This document shows positions 25,035 through 32,370 of a DNA stretch of 32,484 nt, in pieces (position 1 is the first letter of the stretch; each line of letters opens with the position of its first letter). The notes beneath the pieces are model-generated. The model saw nothing but the letters and a program-made list of their open reading frames with translations. It did not search any database and was not told the DNA's origin. Origin of the DNA: Deinococcus aerophilus (lineage in GTDB: Bacteria > Deinococcota > Deinococci > Deinococcales > Deinococcaceae); assembly GCF_014647075.1 (NCBI RefSeq), contig NZ_BMOM01000031.1, positions 1 to 32,484 of the forward strand, in the 5' to 3' direction. Both the position numbers and the translations under genes were made by a program.

Positions 25035-25897
25035 TGCCGCCCAGGAGGAGGCGCGCGGGAAACGACGGGTCCGGTCCTGTGGGCGAACGGCTGATCGACG
25101 CGCTCGTTTCCGTGATGCGCGTCTCGGTGGGGCCCCAGCCTATGGTGGACGTGCTGCGCCGCCTGCACGCGCGCGGCGTGGACGTCACGTCGTCCGAGGT
25201 GGGGGCGGCCGTCGAGCAGGACCATGCCCAGCGCGCCGTCCGGCAGCTCCCTGCCCGGTTCAAGACGGTGAACAGGCTCAGCCTGCGCGGCAAGACGGTG
25301 CACCTCACCTGGCTGGGTGAAACGGTGGAGGCGCCGGCCCGGAGCAGGGCGGCAGCGCGGTCGGCCACCCAGGTGGATTCCAGGCCTCCCGGTTCGGCTC
25401 CGGCGCGGCAGGTCAGGGGACGCCAGGACGTCACGGCGTCCGTCAACCCCCGCCCGAGGGCCGGCAGCGCCGCGCTGGTCAAGCGCCTGTTGAAGCTCTC
25501 CCCGACGGCATTTGAAGGGGTCGTCGAGCGCCTGCTGGTGGCCCTCGGGGTTCAAGACGTCACCCGGACGCCGCCCACCAACGACGCCGGCGTGGACGTG
25601 CGGGGCGTGCTCGTGATCGAGGAGCTGTTGCGGGTGCGGGTGGCCGTGCAGGTCAAACGGTACGTGGGAAACGTGTCCCGGCCGGAGATCCAGAAGTTGC
25701 GCGGCAGCCTGTCGCACGGTGAGGTGGGTTGGTTCTTCACGACCGGTGGGTACAGCGAGGGAGCGCGGGTGGAAGCGCGGGCCACCGACCGCCAGCCGAT
25801 TTCACTGATCTCGGGGCTGGAGGTTGCCGAACTCCTGATCAAGTACGGCGTGGCGCTCGACGAGGCCGGGCCGGCTGCGCAGGCAGAGGAGACCTGA
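25034..25897 (+). CDS. Mrr-type restriction endonuclease
   Basis: A 287-aa protein. The N-terminal 95 residues look like a winged-helix recognition domain (MVDVLRRLHARGVDVTSSEVGAAV), followed by a disordered Arg/Ala/Pro linker (100-145). Residues 155-275 form an Mrr_cat PD-(D/E)xK nuclease: FEGVVERLLVALG, NDAGVDVRG (D188) and VAVQVKRY (Q206-x-K208), then GSLSHGEVGWFFTTGGYSEGA and SLISGLEVAELLIKYGV. Mrr-type enzymes cut modified or foreign DNA. All core residues are present. It closes the three-gene defense-like block. The start codon depends on coupling to a short leader ORF. Confidence 0.85.
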   Translation: MPPRRRRAGNDGSGPVGERLIDALVSVMRVSVGPQPMVDVLRRLHARGVDVTSSEVGAAVEQDHAQRAVRQLPARFKTVNRLSLRGKTVHLTWLGETVEAPARSRAAARSATQVDSRPPGSAPARQVRGRQDVTASVNPRPRAGSAALVKRLLKLSPTAFEGVVERLLVALGVQDVTRTPPTNDAGVDVRGVLVIEELLRVRVAVQVKRYVGNVSRPEIQKLRGSLSHGEVGWFFTTGGYSEGARVEARATDRQPISLISGLEVAELLIKYGVALDEAGPAAQAEET

Positions 25898-26211
25898 CGG
25901 CGGGGCGGCCCGCGCGGGGCCTGTCGAAGAACATGGACTCCAGATCCCCGATGCAGGTCGGGACTGATCGGAAATTGCGGGGGTTGAGGAAGGCCGCCAG
26001 GCTTTCTGTTCGGGGACCGGAGTTTTACACTCCAGATGCCCATGAAGCGGTTCATCCAGAAGTGAACTCGACCTGTGCCCCACCACGGCGAGGGCGAGTG
26101 GCCGTATTGAGCAGGCCGAGACCAGGGGTGCGGCGAACAGCGGCGCACATCTGCGCCCTGCGGGGGCCGGAGGTGTGTAGCTTGAACGGACCGTATCCAG
26201 GAGGTCCATCC
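25898..26211. other. Spacer before the EcsC-like gene
   Basis: The long frame that runs through this segment in the EcsC-like gene's register has no ribosome site or recognisable protein, so I treat it as non-coding. It should contain the promoter of the downstream gene; TTGAAC near 26182 is a possible -35 but no matching -10 is clear. Confidence 0.4.
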
Positions 26212-27039
26212 ATGAGCAATTTCGGCCAGATGGTTGTCAATACCTTCGAGAACCTCACTCCAGACCTTCAGGGCATCTACGACGCACACAAGACGAAGAC
26301 ACTGAATGAATTCACCGGGCCCCAGTCGCTGTCTGTTCTCGCCAGCGGCGCCGCCTCCGGCGCCCTGCCCGGCCTGCATCTGCTGGGGGCCACTGCCGAT
26401 CTCGCGTTTCTGATGAACCGCATGGCCGTGTGCTGCTACGGCATCGGGGCCATCAAGGGCCATCAGGCCCTGAAAGTGGATGTGCTTGAACGTGAGGACT
26501 TCGCGCTCATCCTTGCGCTGTGGGCGGGTGATGAGGACGTGGCCCGGATCGTGAGCAGCAAGATCGGCGCGGACCTGCTGGTGGTGGGCGGAGCCAAGGT
26601 GGGACTCAAAGCGGTGTCCAAAGGCATCGGCCACCAGCTCGGGGTGATCAGCGGCAAGAAGCTTGCCGGAAAGGTCGGAGCCAAAGTCGGTGCCAAGATC
26701 GGCGCCAAGGCGGGCGCGAAGTTTGCGGCCGGCTGGATCCCAGTGCTGGGCGGTGTGGTCGGGGCCGGAGTCAACGCCTATTTTCTCTCGGACGTGATGG
26801 CGGCGGCCCAGCGGTTCTACGACTTCAAGGTGGAGTTCATCCGTGAGCACGGGCTGATTCAGGCGCACATGACGGCGGCTCCGGCCCCGGCCCTTCCTGC
26901 GGCGCAGCCCGCGGACGAACAGGGCGGGATCATCGGTGAACTGCACCGTCTGGGCGATTTGCGCAGCAAACAGATCATCACCGAGACCGAATTTGAGTTG
27001 CTCAAGGCCAATCTGCTCAGAACACTGACGGCTGGCTGA
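26212..27039 (+). CDS. EcsC-like protein with glycine-zipper and SHOCT domain
   Basis: A 275-aa protein starting MSNFGQMVVNTFENLTPDL, chosen because AGGAGG sits at ideal spacing before ATG 26212. The middle (VLASGAASGALPGLHLLGATADLAFLMNR, then EDFALILALWAGDED) resembles the EcsC family. Residues about 145-190 are a Gly/Ala/Lys repeat (KVGAKVGAKIGAKAGAKFAAG, then a GGVVGAGVNAYF membrane-like helix), a glycine-zipper arrangement. The C-terminal 35 residues (ELHRLGDLRSKQIITETEFELLKANLL) are a SHOCT domain, a short oligomerisation module. It is probably membrane-associated; function unknown. It lies just downstream of the defense-like genes but has its own spacer. Confidence 0.7.
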   Translation: MSNFGQMVVNTFENLTPDLQGIYDAHKTKTLNEFTGPQSLSVLASGAASGALPGLHLLGATADLAFLMNRMAVCCYGIGAIKGHQALKVDVLEREDFALILALWAGDEDVARIVSSKIGADLLVVGGAKVGLKAVSKGIGHQLGVISGKKLAGKVGAKVGAKIGAKAGAKFAAGWIPVLGGVVGAGVNAYFLSDVMAAAQRFYDFKVEFIREHGLIQAHMTAAPAPALPAAQPADEQGGIIGELHRLGDLRSKQIITETEFELLKANLLRTLTAG

Positions 27040-27079
27040 GCGCCGTGTCCGCCCGCTGCAGGGGATGAAAGAAGGAGAT

Positions 27080-27100
27080 GGGGGAGGCCTGGCCTCCCCC
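27080..27100. terminator. Hairpin after the EcsC-like gene
   Basis: GGGGGAGGC pairs perfectly with GCCTCCCCC around CTG, 40 bp after the EcsC-like stop. There is no T-run on the plus side. Confidence 0.55.
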
Positions 27101-27935
27101 AACGTGCGCTCCGGCGCATCAGGCGAACTGTGGCGCGCTTCCCCGTGCGCAGGTTGACCTGGCCCGCGCCACACCCGGGGCACTTCCACCTCGCACCCCA
27201 CGCGCTTCACGGGGTTCCCCGCCCTGGAGCTCTGGCGGTTCAGCCCGCGGTGGTCCGGGCTGAGCGAGCCCCCCCTCCGGGACTGCATCCAGGGCGGGAT
27301 TCCCTGGTGCGTTGGTCAGGGCTTGTGGCAACCAGCGTCTCTCCAACCGCCCCCGAGGCGTGTCCCACGGGGCCGGCGGCCGGAGCAGCCTCGGCGGCCT
27401 CAGCGTCCTCGTGTCATGGGCGGGTGCCCTGAAGCGCGCGGTCAGGCCGTCCGACGTCATCGTCACCGGAGTTGCCCGGTGCCGTCGATGATCAGGGCCG
27501 CGAGCTCCAAGGCGGCGGCGTCGGACTTTGCCGTCCGTGGGTCGAGCGTGCGGAGGCTCACGGCAGCGGTGCATGGATGCTTCGACAGACCTGGGCAGCG
27601 GTTGTCTCGAACAGGAGGTGCGTCGGCAGACATGACGCAGGGACATCCGGGTGAGCCGCAGGCGGCGGGGTATGTCGGGCTTGAACCGGCGGCCCTGGCC
27701 CAGATGCGGCGGCCGACAACCCTCTCGGAGGCGGGACGTTCAGCGGGCCGGGGTCCACAGGGGCCCGAGGTGTTCGGTCAGAAGGGTGAACTTCGTGAAG
27801 GACCAGGGACGTTTTGAGAAGGGCTGCCCCCTCTCGTGCGGCCGGCAGCTCAACTGCACGGACGTCGGCTCCCCAGACTGGCCTTGCGCCGGAGAAGCAG
27901 ACAGCCCTGATGGCAGGAGCGGTCGGTCGATGCTC
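27101..27935. other. GC-rich stretch with no confident gene
   Basis: Both strands carry long but unconvincing frames without ribosome sites. Two minus-strand snippets look coding in style: KCPGCGAGQVNLRTGKRATVR (about 27120-27190, one zinc-ribbon knuckle CPGC) and VSLRTLDPRTAKSDAAALEL (about 27478-27560). They are in separate frames broken by stops, so the stretch may hold a decayed gene. I cannot name it. Confidence 0.35.
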
Positions 27936-27950
27936 TTTCTTTGAACGAAA
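27936..27950. promoter_or_regulatory. Shared palindromic operator, copy 1
   Basis: TTTCTTTGAACGAAA, within the dyad CTTTC..CGAAAG, differs at one base from the other two copies in the window. Its TTGAAC (27941-27946) would serve as a -35, with GATACT (27966-27971) as -10 at a 19-bp spacing, ahead of the DIP1984-family gene. A repressor bound here would block RNA polymerase. Confidence 0.65.
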
Positions 27951-28006
27951 GAATGCTTCCAGCTGGATACTGTTCTGGTCGGCGAAGGCCGGCAAAGGAG
28001 GTGGAC

Positions 28007-28477
28007 ATGACCCTGGCCGAGGCGCTGATCCGGCGCAAGGAGTTCAAGACCCGCATCGCGGACCTGCAAAGCCGCCTGCAGGGCGTGGTGGTGGTCCAGG
28101 AAGGTGATCAGCCGTTCGAGAGTCCTGCCGAGTTGCTGGAGGCGCTGGGCCGCACGATGGAGGAGTACCAGGCGCTGATCGCGTCGATCCACCGCACCAA
28201 CCTGATCGCGCGGCTTCCCGATGGCCGCAGCCTGACGGAGGCCATCGTGGCGCGCGACATTCTCGATGAGCGCATGGCCATCTTGCGTGGTCTGGCGGAG
28301 CAGGCGGGGCGCGTGAACGAGCGCTTCGCGCACAGCGAGCTGCGCTACGTGCCGCAGGTGGAGGTGGCCGAGTTGCGGCGCACGGTCGACGGCTGTGCCC
28401 GGGCGCGCCGGGAGCTGGACGTGCAGATTCAGGCCACGAACTGGCGGGTGACGCTGGGCAGCGGGGACGCGCAGTAA
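28007..28477 (+). CDS. DIP1984-family protein
   Basis: A 156-aa, mostly helical protein. MTLAEALIRRKEFKTRIADLQSRLQ, VQEGDQPFESPAELL, SIHRTNLIARLPDGRSLTEAIVARD and the C-terminal FAHSELRYVPQVEVAELRR with RELDVQIQATNWRV match the DIP1984 family as I know it. Some members have been labelled septicolysin, but the function is not established. An excellent Shine-Dalgarno, AAAGGAGGT, precedes ATG 28007, which decides it over the upstream in-frame ATG that overlaps the operator. The gene is first after operator copy 1. Confidence 0.8.
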   Translation: MTLAEALIRRKEFKTRIADLQSRLQGVVVVQEGDQPFESPAELLEALGRTMEEYQALIASIHRTNLIARLPDGRSLTEAIVARDILDERMAILRGLAEQAGRVNERFAHSELRYVPQVEVAELRRTVDGCARARRELDVQIQATNWRVTLGSGDAQ

Positions 28478-28640
28478 GCGAGGGCACGGGTAGGCACGCT
28501 GGGCGTGCAGGCAGGGTCGCCTCTGCCCTCTCAGGGGCAAACAGTTCCGACGAGCGGGGCACGGTGCACACGCACGGCTCACGGCTCACCGGGCACATTC
28601 ATGACCAGCCTGCAGACAGCGCGCCGAGGGAGGGACAGGG

Positions 28641-29231
28641 GTGAAACTCGCTGAAGTGAATTACGCCATCAAAGCGGTGGAGCGTCGTCTGGACGCCGAG
28701 TACCGCCGCGTCCGGGACCGGATATTGACCGAGAAACACGGCGCCGCCGTTTCCCGGGAGCCGGTGGTCGCGGAGCTGGAGCGCTTGCTCAGGCGGCGGC
28801 AGGATCTGCGTCAGCTGCGGGCGCGGACCCTCGCTCAGCATCCCGAGGTGGTGGACCTGATCACCGAGCGGCGCGTGCTGCGCGAGCACCTGAAGATCCT
28901 GCAAGAGCTGCTGGGCAGGGTGCGGGCCACGTCGCCCGCCGCGCCGGTGCCGTTCAACGCCCGGCGTCTGCTGGGTGCCCGACGCGTGTCCGGGACGCCC
29001 CGCCGGGATGCCTGGGAGCTGGATTGTCTGTGGTCCGACGGCCGGCGTTTGCGGAGGCCAGCGGGGGTACCCCTCCGGACCCGGCCCACCGTGGCGCTGA
29101 CCGATCTGCAGCGCCGCGCCGACCACGTGCGTGATCGGCTGAGCGAGGTGGAGGTCACGTTGCAACGCCGGGGCTGGGACATCGACCACCGGTTCTCAAG
29201 TTGTTTCGTTGGACGAAAACTCCAAGGGTGA
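28641..29231 (+). CDS. Coiled-coil-rich protein of unknown function
   Basis: A 196-aa, strongly charged helical protein (AIKAVERRLDAEYRRVRDRIL, ELERLLRRRQDLRQLRARTL, ERRVLREHLKILQELLGRV), probably a coiled coil. GAGGGAGGGACAGGG lies just before GTG 28641. The last codons overlap operator copy 2 and the promoter of the next gene, so its expression and that of the methyltransferase-like gene are linked. It is 163 bp after the DIP1984-family gene and may be co-transcribed with it. Confidence 0.6.
   Translation: MKLAEVNYAIKAVERRLDAEYRRVRDRILTEKHGAAVSREPVVAELERLLRRRQDLRQLRARTLAQHPEVVDLITERRVLREHLKILQELLGRVRATSPAAPVPFNARRLLGARRVSGTPRRDAWELDCLWSDGRRLRRPAGVPLRTRPTVALTDLQRRADHVRDRLSEVEVTLQRRGWDIDHRFSSCFVGRKLQG
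29204..29218. promoter_or_regulatory. Shared palindromic operator, copy 2
   Basis: TTTCGTTGGACGAAA, inside the larger dyad GTTTCGT..ACGAAAAC, covers the -35 element of the promoter for the gene at 29243. It matches copy 3 at 14 of 15 positions. Confidence 0.7.
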
Positions 29232-29237
29232 TAAAAT
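29209..29237 (+). promoter_or_regulatory. Promoter of a leaderless methyltransferase-like mRNA
   Basis: TTGGAC (29209-29214), a 17-bp spacer and TAAAAT (29232-29237) form a strong promoter. Only 5 nt separate the -10 from ATG 29243, so the transcript should begin at the start codon; no Shine-Dalgarno is present. Confidence 0.75.
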
Positions 29238-29242
29238 AACGT

Positions 29243-30334
29243 ATGGCGCGCTCTGGGCAGACCTGGAAGACCTACCTGCAGTTGATGCGGGGGGTGACGG
29301 GTCACTGCGGCGTGGTGCATGAGGCACAGCCCGAGACCGCCGAGCAGGATGAAGTGTTCATGGCGCGCTTCATGAGCGATCTGCGCGCGGGCGCGGTGCA
29401 GTTCCAGGACGTGATGGCTGGAACCGGCATCAGCGAGAAGCACTTCCGACATCACCTCCGGTACATTTCACGCTGGGGAGTGGTCCGGCGCACGCTGCTG
29501 GCGAACGGCGCGAACTTCCAGCTGCTCGAACAGCTGCGGGCGGAAGAACAGGCCCATCAGCTGGATGATCTGACGCTGAGCGGCAAGCTGGTGGAACAAC
29601 GTCAGCAACTGGCCGAGCACCTGCGAAAGAAAGCGCCTCCGCCTCAAATCAAGGCCGTGGGCTGGTTGGCCCCTCACCCCCAGAGCGGGCACGCAGCCCG
29701 CGTGTACACGGCCCGGGAGATCGTGTGGCTGTACGACACCAACGAGGTCGACGCCGCTGAAGGCCTGCATCCCGCCGTGGCGCGCAGCGTGATCGCGCGC
29801 TACCTCACCGCGAAGGGCGGCGTCGTGGCAGACCCGATGGCCGGCAGCGGTACGGTGGCGGTGACGGCCACGCGCCTGGGACACACCACCTGGGCCAGCG
29901 ACATTGCACCGGCCCACCCCTATATTGCGCGGGTTGATCTGCTCGAACGGGACCTCGCTGAGGTGCTGGAGGGCAGCCCACATCCCCTGGTGGATCTGAT
30001 GTTTCTCCATCCCCCGCTGCCGGCTTCCCTGGACCTCCAGGCGGCCGGCTTTTCGGCGGACGAGGGAGGCTACGGCGCGTGGCTCGGAGCGATTCTGGAA
30101 CACACCCTGCATGCCCTCAGGGCGGGCGGCCACCTTGTTCTGGTGTTGCCGCTGGGAATCTCGCCCTCGTTGCTGCACCGCGCGCAGGCGCAGCTGTTCC
30201 TCAGCCTGCAGGAGAATTTCGGCCCCCAGCAGCCATTGACGCTGAAAGCCTCGCACCTCGCGGTGGCACGAAGCGGCCGGGAAGGCTGGCACCTGTTCGT
30301 GGTCCAGAGCCCCGCGCTGGAGAAAGAAGACTGA
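29243..30334 (+). CDS. DNA methyltransferase-like protein with altered motif IV
   Basis: A 363-aa protein. The N-terminal about 110 residues look like a helical winged-helix region (FMARFMSDLRAGAVQFQDVMAGTGISEKHFRHHLRY). The rest follows an N6/N4 DNA methyltransferase: DPMAGSGTVAVTATRLGH (SAM-binding motif I, from 197) and a catalytic-loop position DLMFLHPPLP (251-260). The family has (D/N/S)PP(Y/F/W) at this point, but here it is HPPL, so ordinary base methylation is doubtful; it may bind DNA and SAM as a regulator. Expressed from a leaderless promoter under operator copy 2. Convergent with the vWA operon. Confidence 0.65.
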   Translation: MARSGQTWKTYLQLMRGVTGHCGVVHEAQPETAEQDEVFMARFMSDLRAGAVQFQDVMAGTGISEKHFRHHLRYISRWGVVRRTLLANGANFQLLEQLRAEEQAHQLDDLTLSGKLVEQRQQLAEHLRKKAPPPQIKAVGWLAPHPQSGHAARVYTAREIVWLYDTNEVDAAEGLHPAVARSVIARYLTAKGGVVADPMAGSGTVAVTATRLGHTTWASDIAPAHPYIARVDLLERDLAEVLEGSPHPLVDLMFLHPPLPASLDLQAAGFSADEGGYGAWLGAILEHTLHALRAGGHLVLVLPLGISPSLLHRAQAQLFLSLQENFGPQQPLTLKASHLAVARSGREGWHLFVVQSPALEKED

Positions 30335-30340
30335 GGCGCT

Positions 30341-30377
30341 GCCCCGACGGGGCTGGTGATACCCCTGGGCCCGGGGT
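30341..30377. terminator. Convergent terminator hairpins
   Basis: Two short GC-rich hairpins, GCCCC-GAC-GGGGC (30341-30353) and ACCCC-TGGGCCC-GGGGT (30361-30377), fill the 62-bp gap between two convergent genes. Neither has a T-run. Confidence 0.4.
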
Positions 30378-30396
30378 GACAGCGTGGAGCCGCCGC

Positions 30397-30999
30397 TCAA
30401 TAACCCTCGGGCTCGCTCCACGGGCAGGTGTTCAGCGCCGCCACCCGGACATCGAGCCGGGTGCGCAGGTACTCCTGCCGAACGACAGTGGACCGAAGGT
30501 TGACGGCGGTCAGCACATCGTTCCGCTTTTGCTCAATCGTCAGTGAACCGATGGCCTTGTGGGGAGGTGCGGGCAATCCCAGCACTTGCCGGTATGCCCG
30601 CTGCCAGGTATCCGGAAGTTCCTCGTCGTGTTCGGGAGCGGGACCTGGGACCCAGGGCAGCCTTTGAAACGCTGGGGTGTCGAACAAGGCCACCCGCAGC
30701 AGCTGGACCAGGTCTTCCAGCGTGGCTGGATACCCCAGGCGCTGCGTGGAGCCGTCCTTGCGCGCCCAATCGACCACGAAGCTCCGGCGGTCGAGCAGGT
30801 AGGCGGCGCGCAGGTGGTGCCGGGCATGTCCCAGGTACAGCGCGCCGCTTTCGGGAACCGCCCACCAGCGCTGGGACCGGACCCAGCGGTCTTGAAGCGA
30901 GATGAGGGACGCGGCCACCACGGCCAGCTCGAAGTCCACCCGACGGGCGACGCGCGGTGGATCTTGCGGCAGATAGATCCAGCTGTGACCTGAGAACAT
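30397..30999 (-). CDS. Protein of unknown function, paired with the vWA gene
   Basis: A 200-aa soluble protein with no domain I recognise. Tryptophan-rich N-terminal half (SGHSWIYLPQDPPRVARRVDF, LQDRWVRSQRWWAVPES). GGAGGTGA sits 5 nt before ATG 30999, and that Shine-Dalgarno overlaps the stop of the vWA gene, so the two are translationally coupled. It probably acts with the vWA protein. Confidence 0.65.
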   Translation of the reverse strand: MFSGHSWIYLPQDPPRVARRVDFELAVVAASLISLQDRWVRSQRWWAVPESGALYLGHARHHLRAAYLLDRRSFVVDWARKDGSTQRLGYPATLEDLVQLLRVALFDTPAFQRLPWVPGPAPEHDEELPDTWQRAYRQVLGLPAPPHKAIGSLTIEQKRNDVLTAVNLRSTVVRQEYLRTRLDVRVAALNTCPWSEPEGY

Positions 31000-31001
31000 C
31001 T

Positions 31002-32177
31002 TCACCTCCGTCCGGTGGACTTGCTGTAGGCCTGGCTCCTGGCCTGCTTGCTGGCCGCTCGGTGTTCCCCGCGCGCCATGCGGAACTCCAGCGCCTCGAG
31101 CTCCAGGAGCTCCCGGTCGATCAGGGCGCCGTGTGTCTGGGCGCGCAGCAGGCGGCGGCGGCTGAGGGTCAGCGTATCGAGGGCCCGGCCGACATCCCCG
31201 GTGTCCAGCTGCTGGGCCAGTTCACGCTGGGCCCGGGCAGCGAGCAGGGTGGCGCGTTCCTGAACAACCTCGGGGTGCTCGGCAGGCGGCTCGCCGTCGA
31301 GTGAAGGAAGCACGCAATCGAGCTCCTGAACCTGCGGCTTTCCGTTGAGGTCAGTCCAGCGCAGCTTGATGTTCATTCCCTGACCGCCACGGACGCGCAC
31401 GCGCAGCACCAGCTTCAGTTCCTGGGCGGCGCGCAGCGGGGGCAGGCTCAGGTCGTAGCCGCTCTGTGGCAGATCGTTGAGCACATCAAGCACTTCGACG
31501 CCCTCGACGCGCAGGGTGGCGCTGCGCCCCACGGTGGCCTGCAGGTGGTGCAGCTCGGTCTGGAACAGGGCCGGGAGCTCCCGGGGGTGTTCGGCATGAT
31601 GAAAGTGGCCGTCCCCGGCGTCGGCAAGTCGTTCAAGCAGACCTTCGTTGTAACGCAGGCCCGCGCCGACCACGCTCGTGCTGACGCCCTTCGTGAGGGC
31701 GTCCCTCAGGTCGTCGGCGAGCGCCGGGGCGCGGGTTTCCCCGAGGTTGGGTTTGCCGTCGGTGAGCAACAGGACGCTGGCAAGTCGGCGAGGATGACGT
31801 GCGCCGAGCAGCAGCCCGGCGCCCAGCTGCCAGCCTGCGTGCAGCGCCGTGCTGCCCGAGGCACGCAGCGCTTCCAGGCAGGTCAGGAGGGTGCGTCCAT
31901 CCCCTACCGGCTGCAGGGGAGTGTGCAGCACGGGGCCGCTGGCAAAGCTCACCAGGGCCACCCGGTCTTCTGGCCTCAGCCGGGGGAGAGTCTGGGCGGC
32001 GGCCTCACGTGCGAGGGCCAGCGGCAGGCCATACATGCTTCCACTGGTGTCGATAGAGAGGACCAGGTCGAGCGGTGCGCCTTCCTTGCCCGCAGGAGGG
32101 GAGACGCGAATGAGCAAATCGGTGACGTCAAAGTCGGCGACGGGGCGGGCGGGGATGACCTGAAGGTGTGGATTCAC
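31002..32177 (-). CDS. von Willebrand factor A (vWA) domain protein
   Basis: A 391-aa cytosolic protein without signal peptide. The vWA domain (about residues 35-210) has a complete MIDAS metal site: DTSGS (D43, S45, S47; LVLSIDTSGSMYG), T110 (GSTALHAG) and D140 (LLLTDGKPN). A beta-rich middle and a helical C-terminus (RAQRELAQQLDTGDVGRALDTLTLSRRRLLRA) follow. vWA proteins usually scaffold a metal-dependent complex. GTG at 32177 (or 32180) is chosen because a -10-like GACACT lies just upstream and no ATG is available; much longer frames would run through the operator. First gene of a two-gene operon under operator copy 3. Confidence 0.8.
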   Translation of the reverse strand: MNPHLQVIPARPVADFDVTDLLIRVSPPAGKEGAPLDLVLSIDTSGSMYGLPLALAREAAAQTLPRLRPEDRVALVSFASGPVLHTPLQPVGDGRTLLTCLEALRASGSTALHAGWQLGAGLLLGARHPRRLASVLLLTDGKPNLGETRAPALADDLRDALTKGVSTSVVGAGLRYNEGLLERLADAGDGHFHHAEHPRELPALFQTELHHLQATVGRSATLRVEGVEVLDVLNDLPQSGYDLSLPPLRAAQELKLVLRVRVRGGQGMNIKLRWTDLNGKPQVQELDCVLPSLDGEPPAEHPEVVQERATLLAARAQRELAQQLDTGDVGRALDTLTLSRRRLLRAQTHGALIDRELLELEALEFRMARGEHRAASKQARSQAYSKSTGRR

Positions 32178-32203
32178 CACTCCAGTGTCTGAGTCGTCTC
32201 CGC

Positions 32204-32220
32204 ATTTCGTTGAACGAAAT
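32204..32220. promoter_or_regulatory. Shared palindromic operator, copy 3
   Basis: ATTTCGTTGAACGAAAT is a perfect 17-bp palindrome (8+1+8). On the minus strand TTCAAC within it can act as -35, with GACACT (32184-32189) as -10 at 19-bp spacing, just upstream of the vWA start. It is the best-conserved of the three copies. Confidence 0.7.
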
Positions 32221-32370
32221 ATCGAAAAAGAGCCCTTGTTCAGGCAACAACGCTCTGTCCCGGTCAACCTTCGCAGGCCCGGTGGATTTGCGTTTGAAGG
32301 CGACTGTGTACGGTCCGGACACCAGGTCGTTCGGCCACAGGAAGCCGTACTTCGCGCTTTGCGTGGGGGC

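Noticed and set aside
23810..27288. Long minus-strand frames of 635 and 578 codons
   Set aside because: Shadows of the helicase, Mrr and EcsC-like genes; no ribosome sites or recognisable protein.
27558..27995. 145-codon minus-strand frame before the DIP1984-family gene
   Set aside because: No ribosome site, Pro/Ala-rich composition, and it runs antisense through the operator and promoter of the plus-strand gene.
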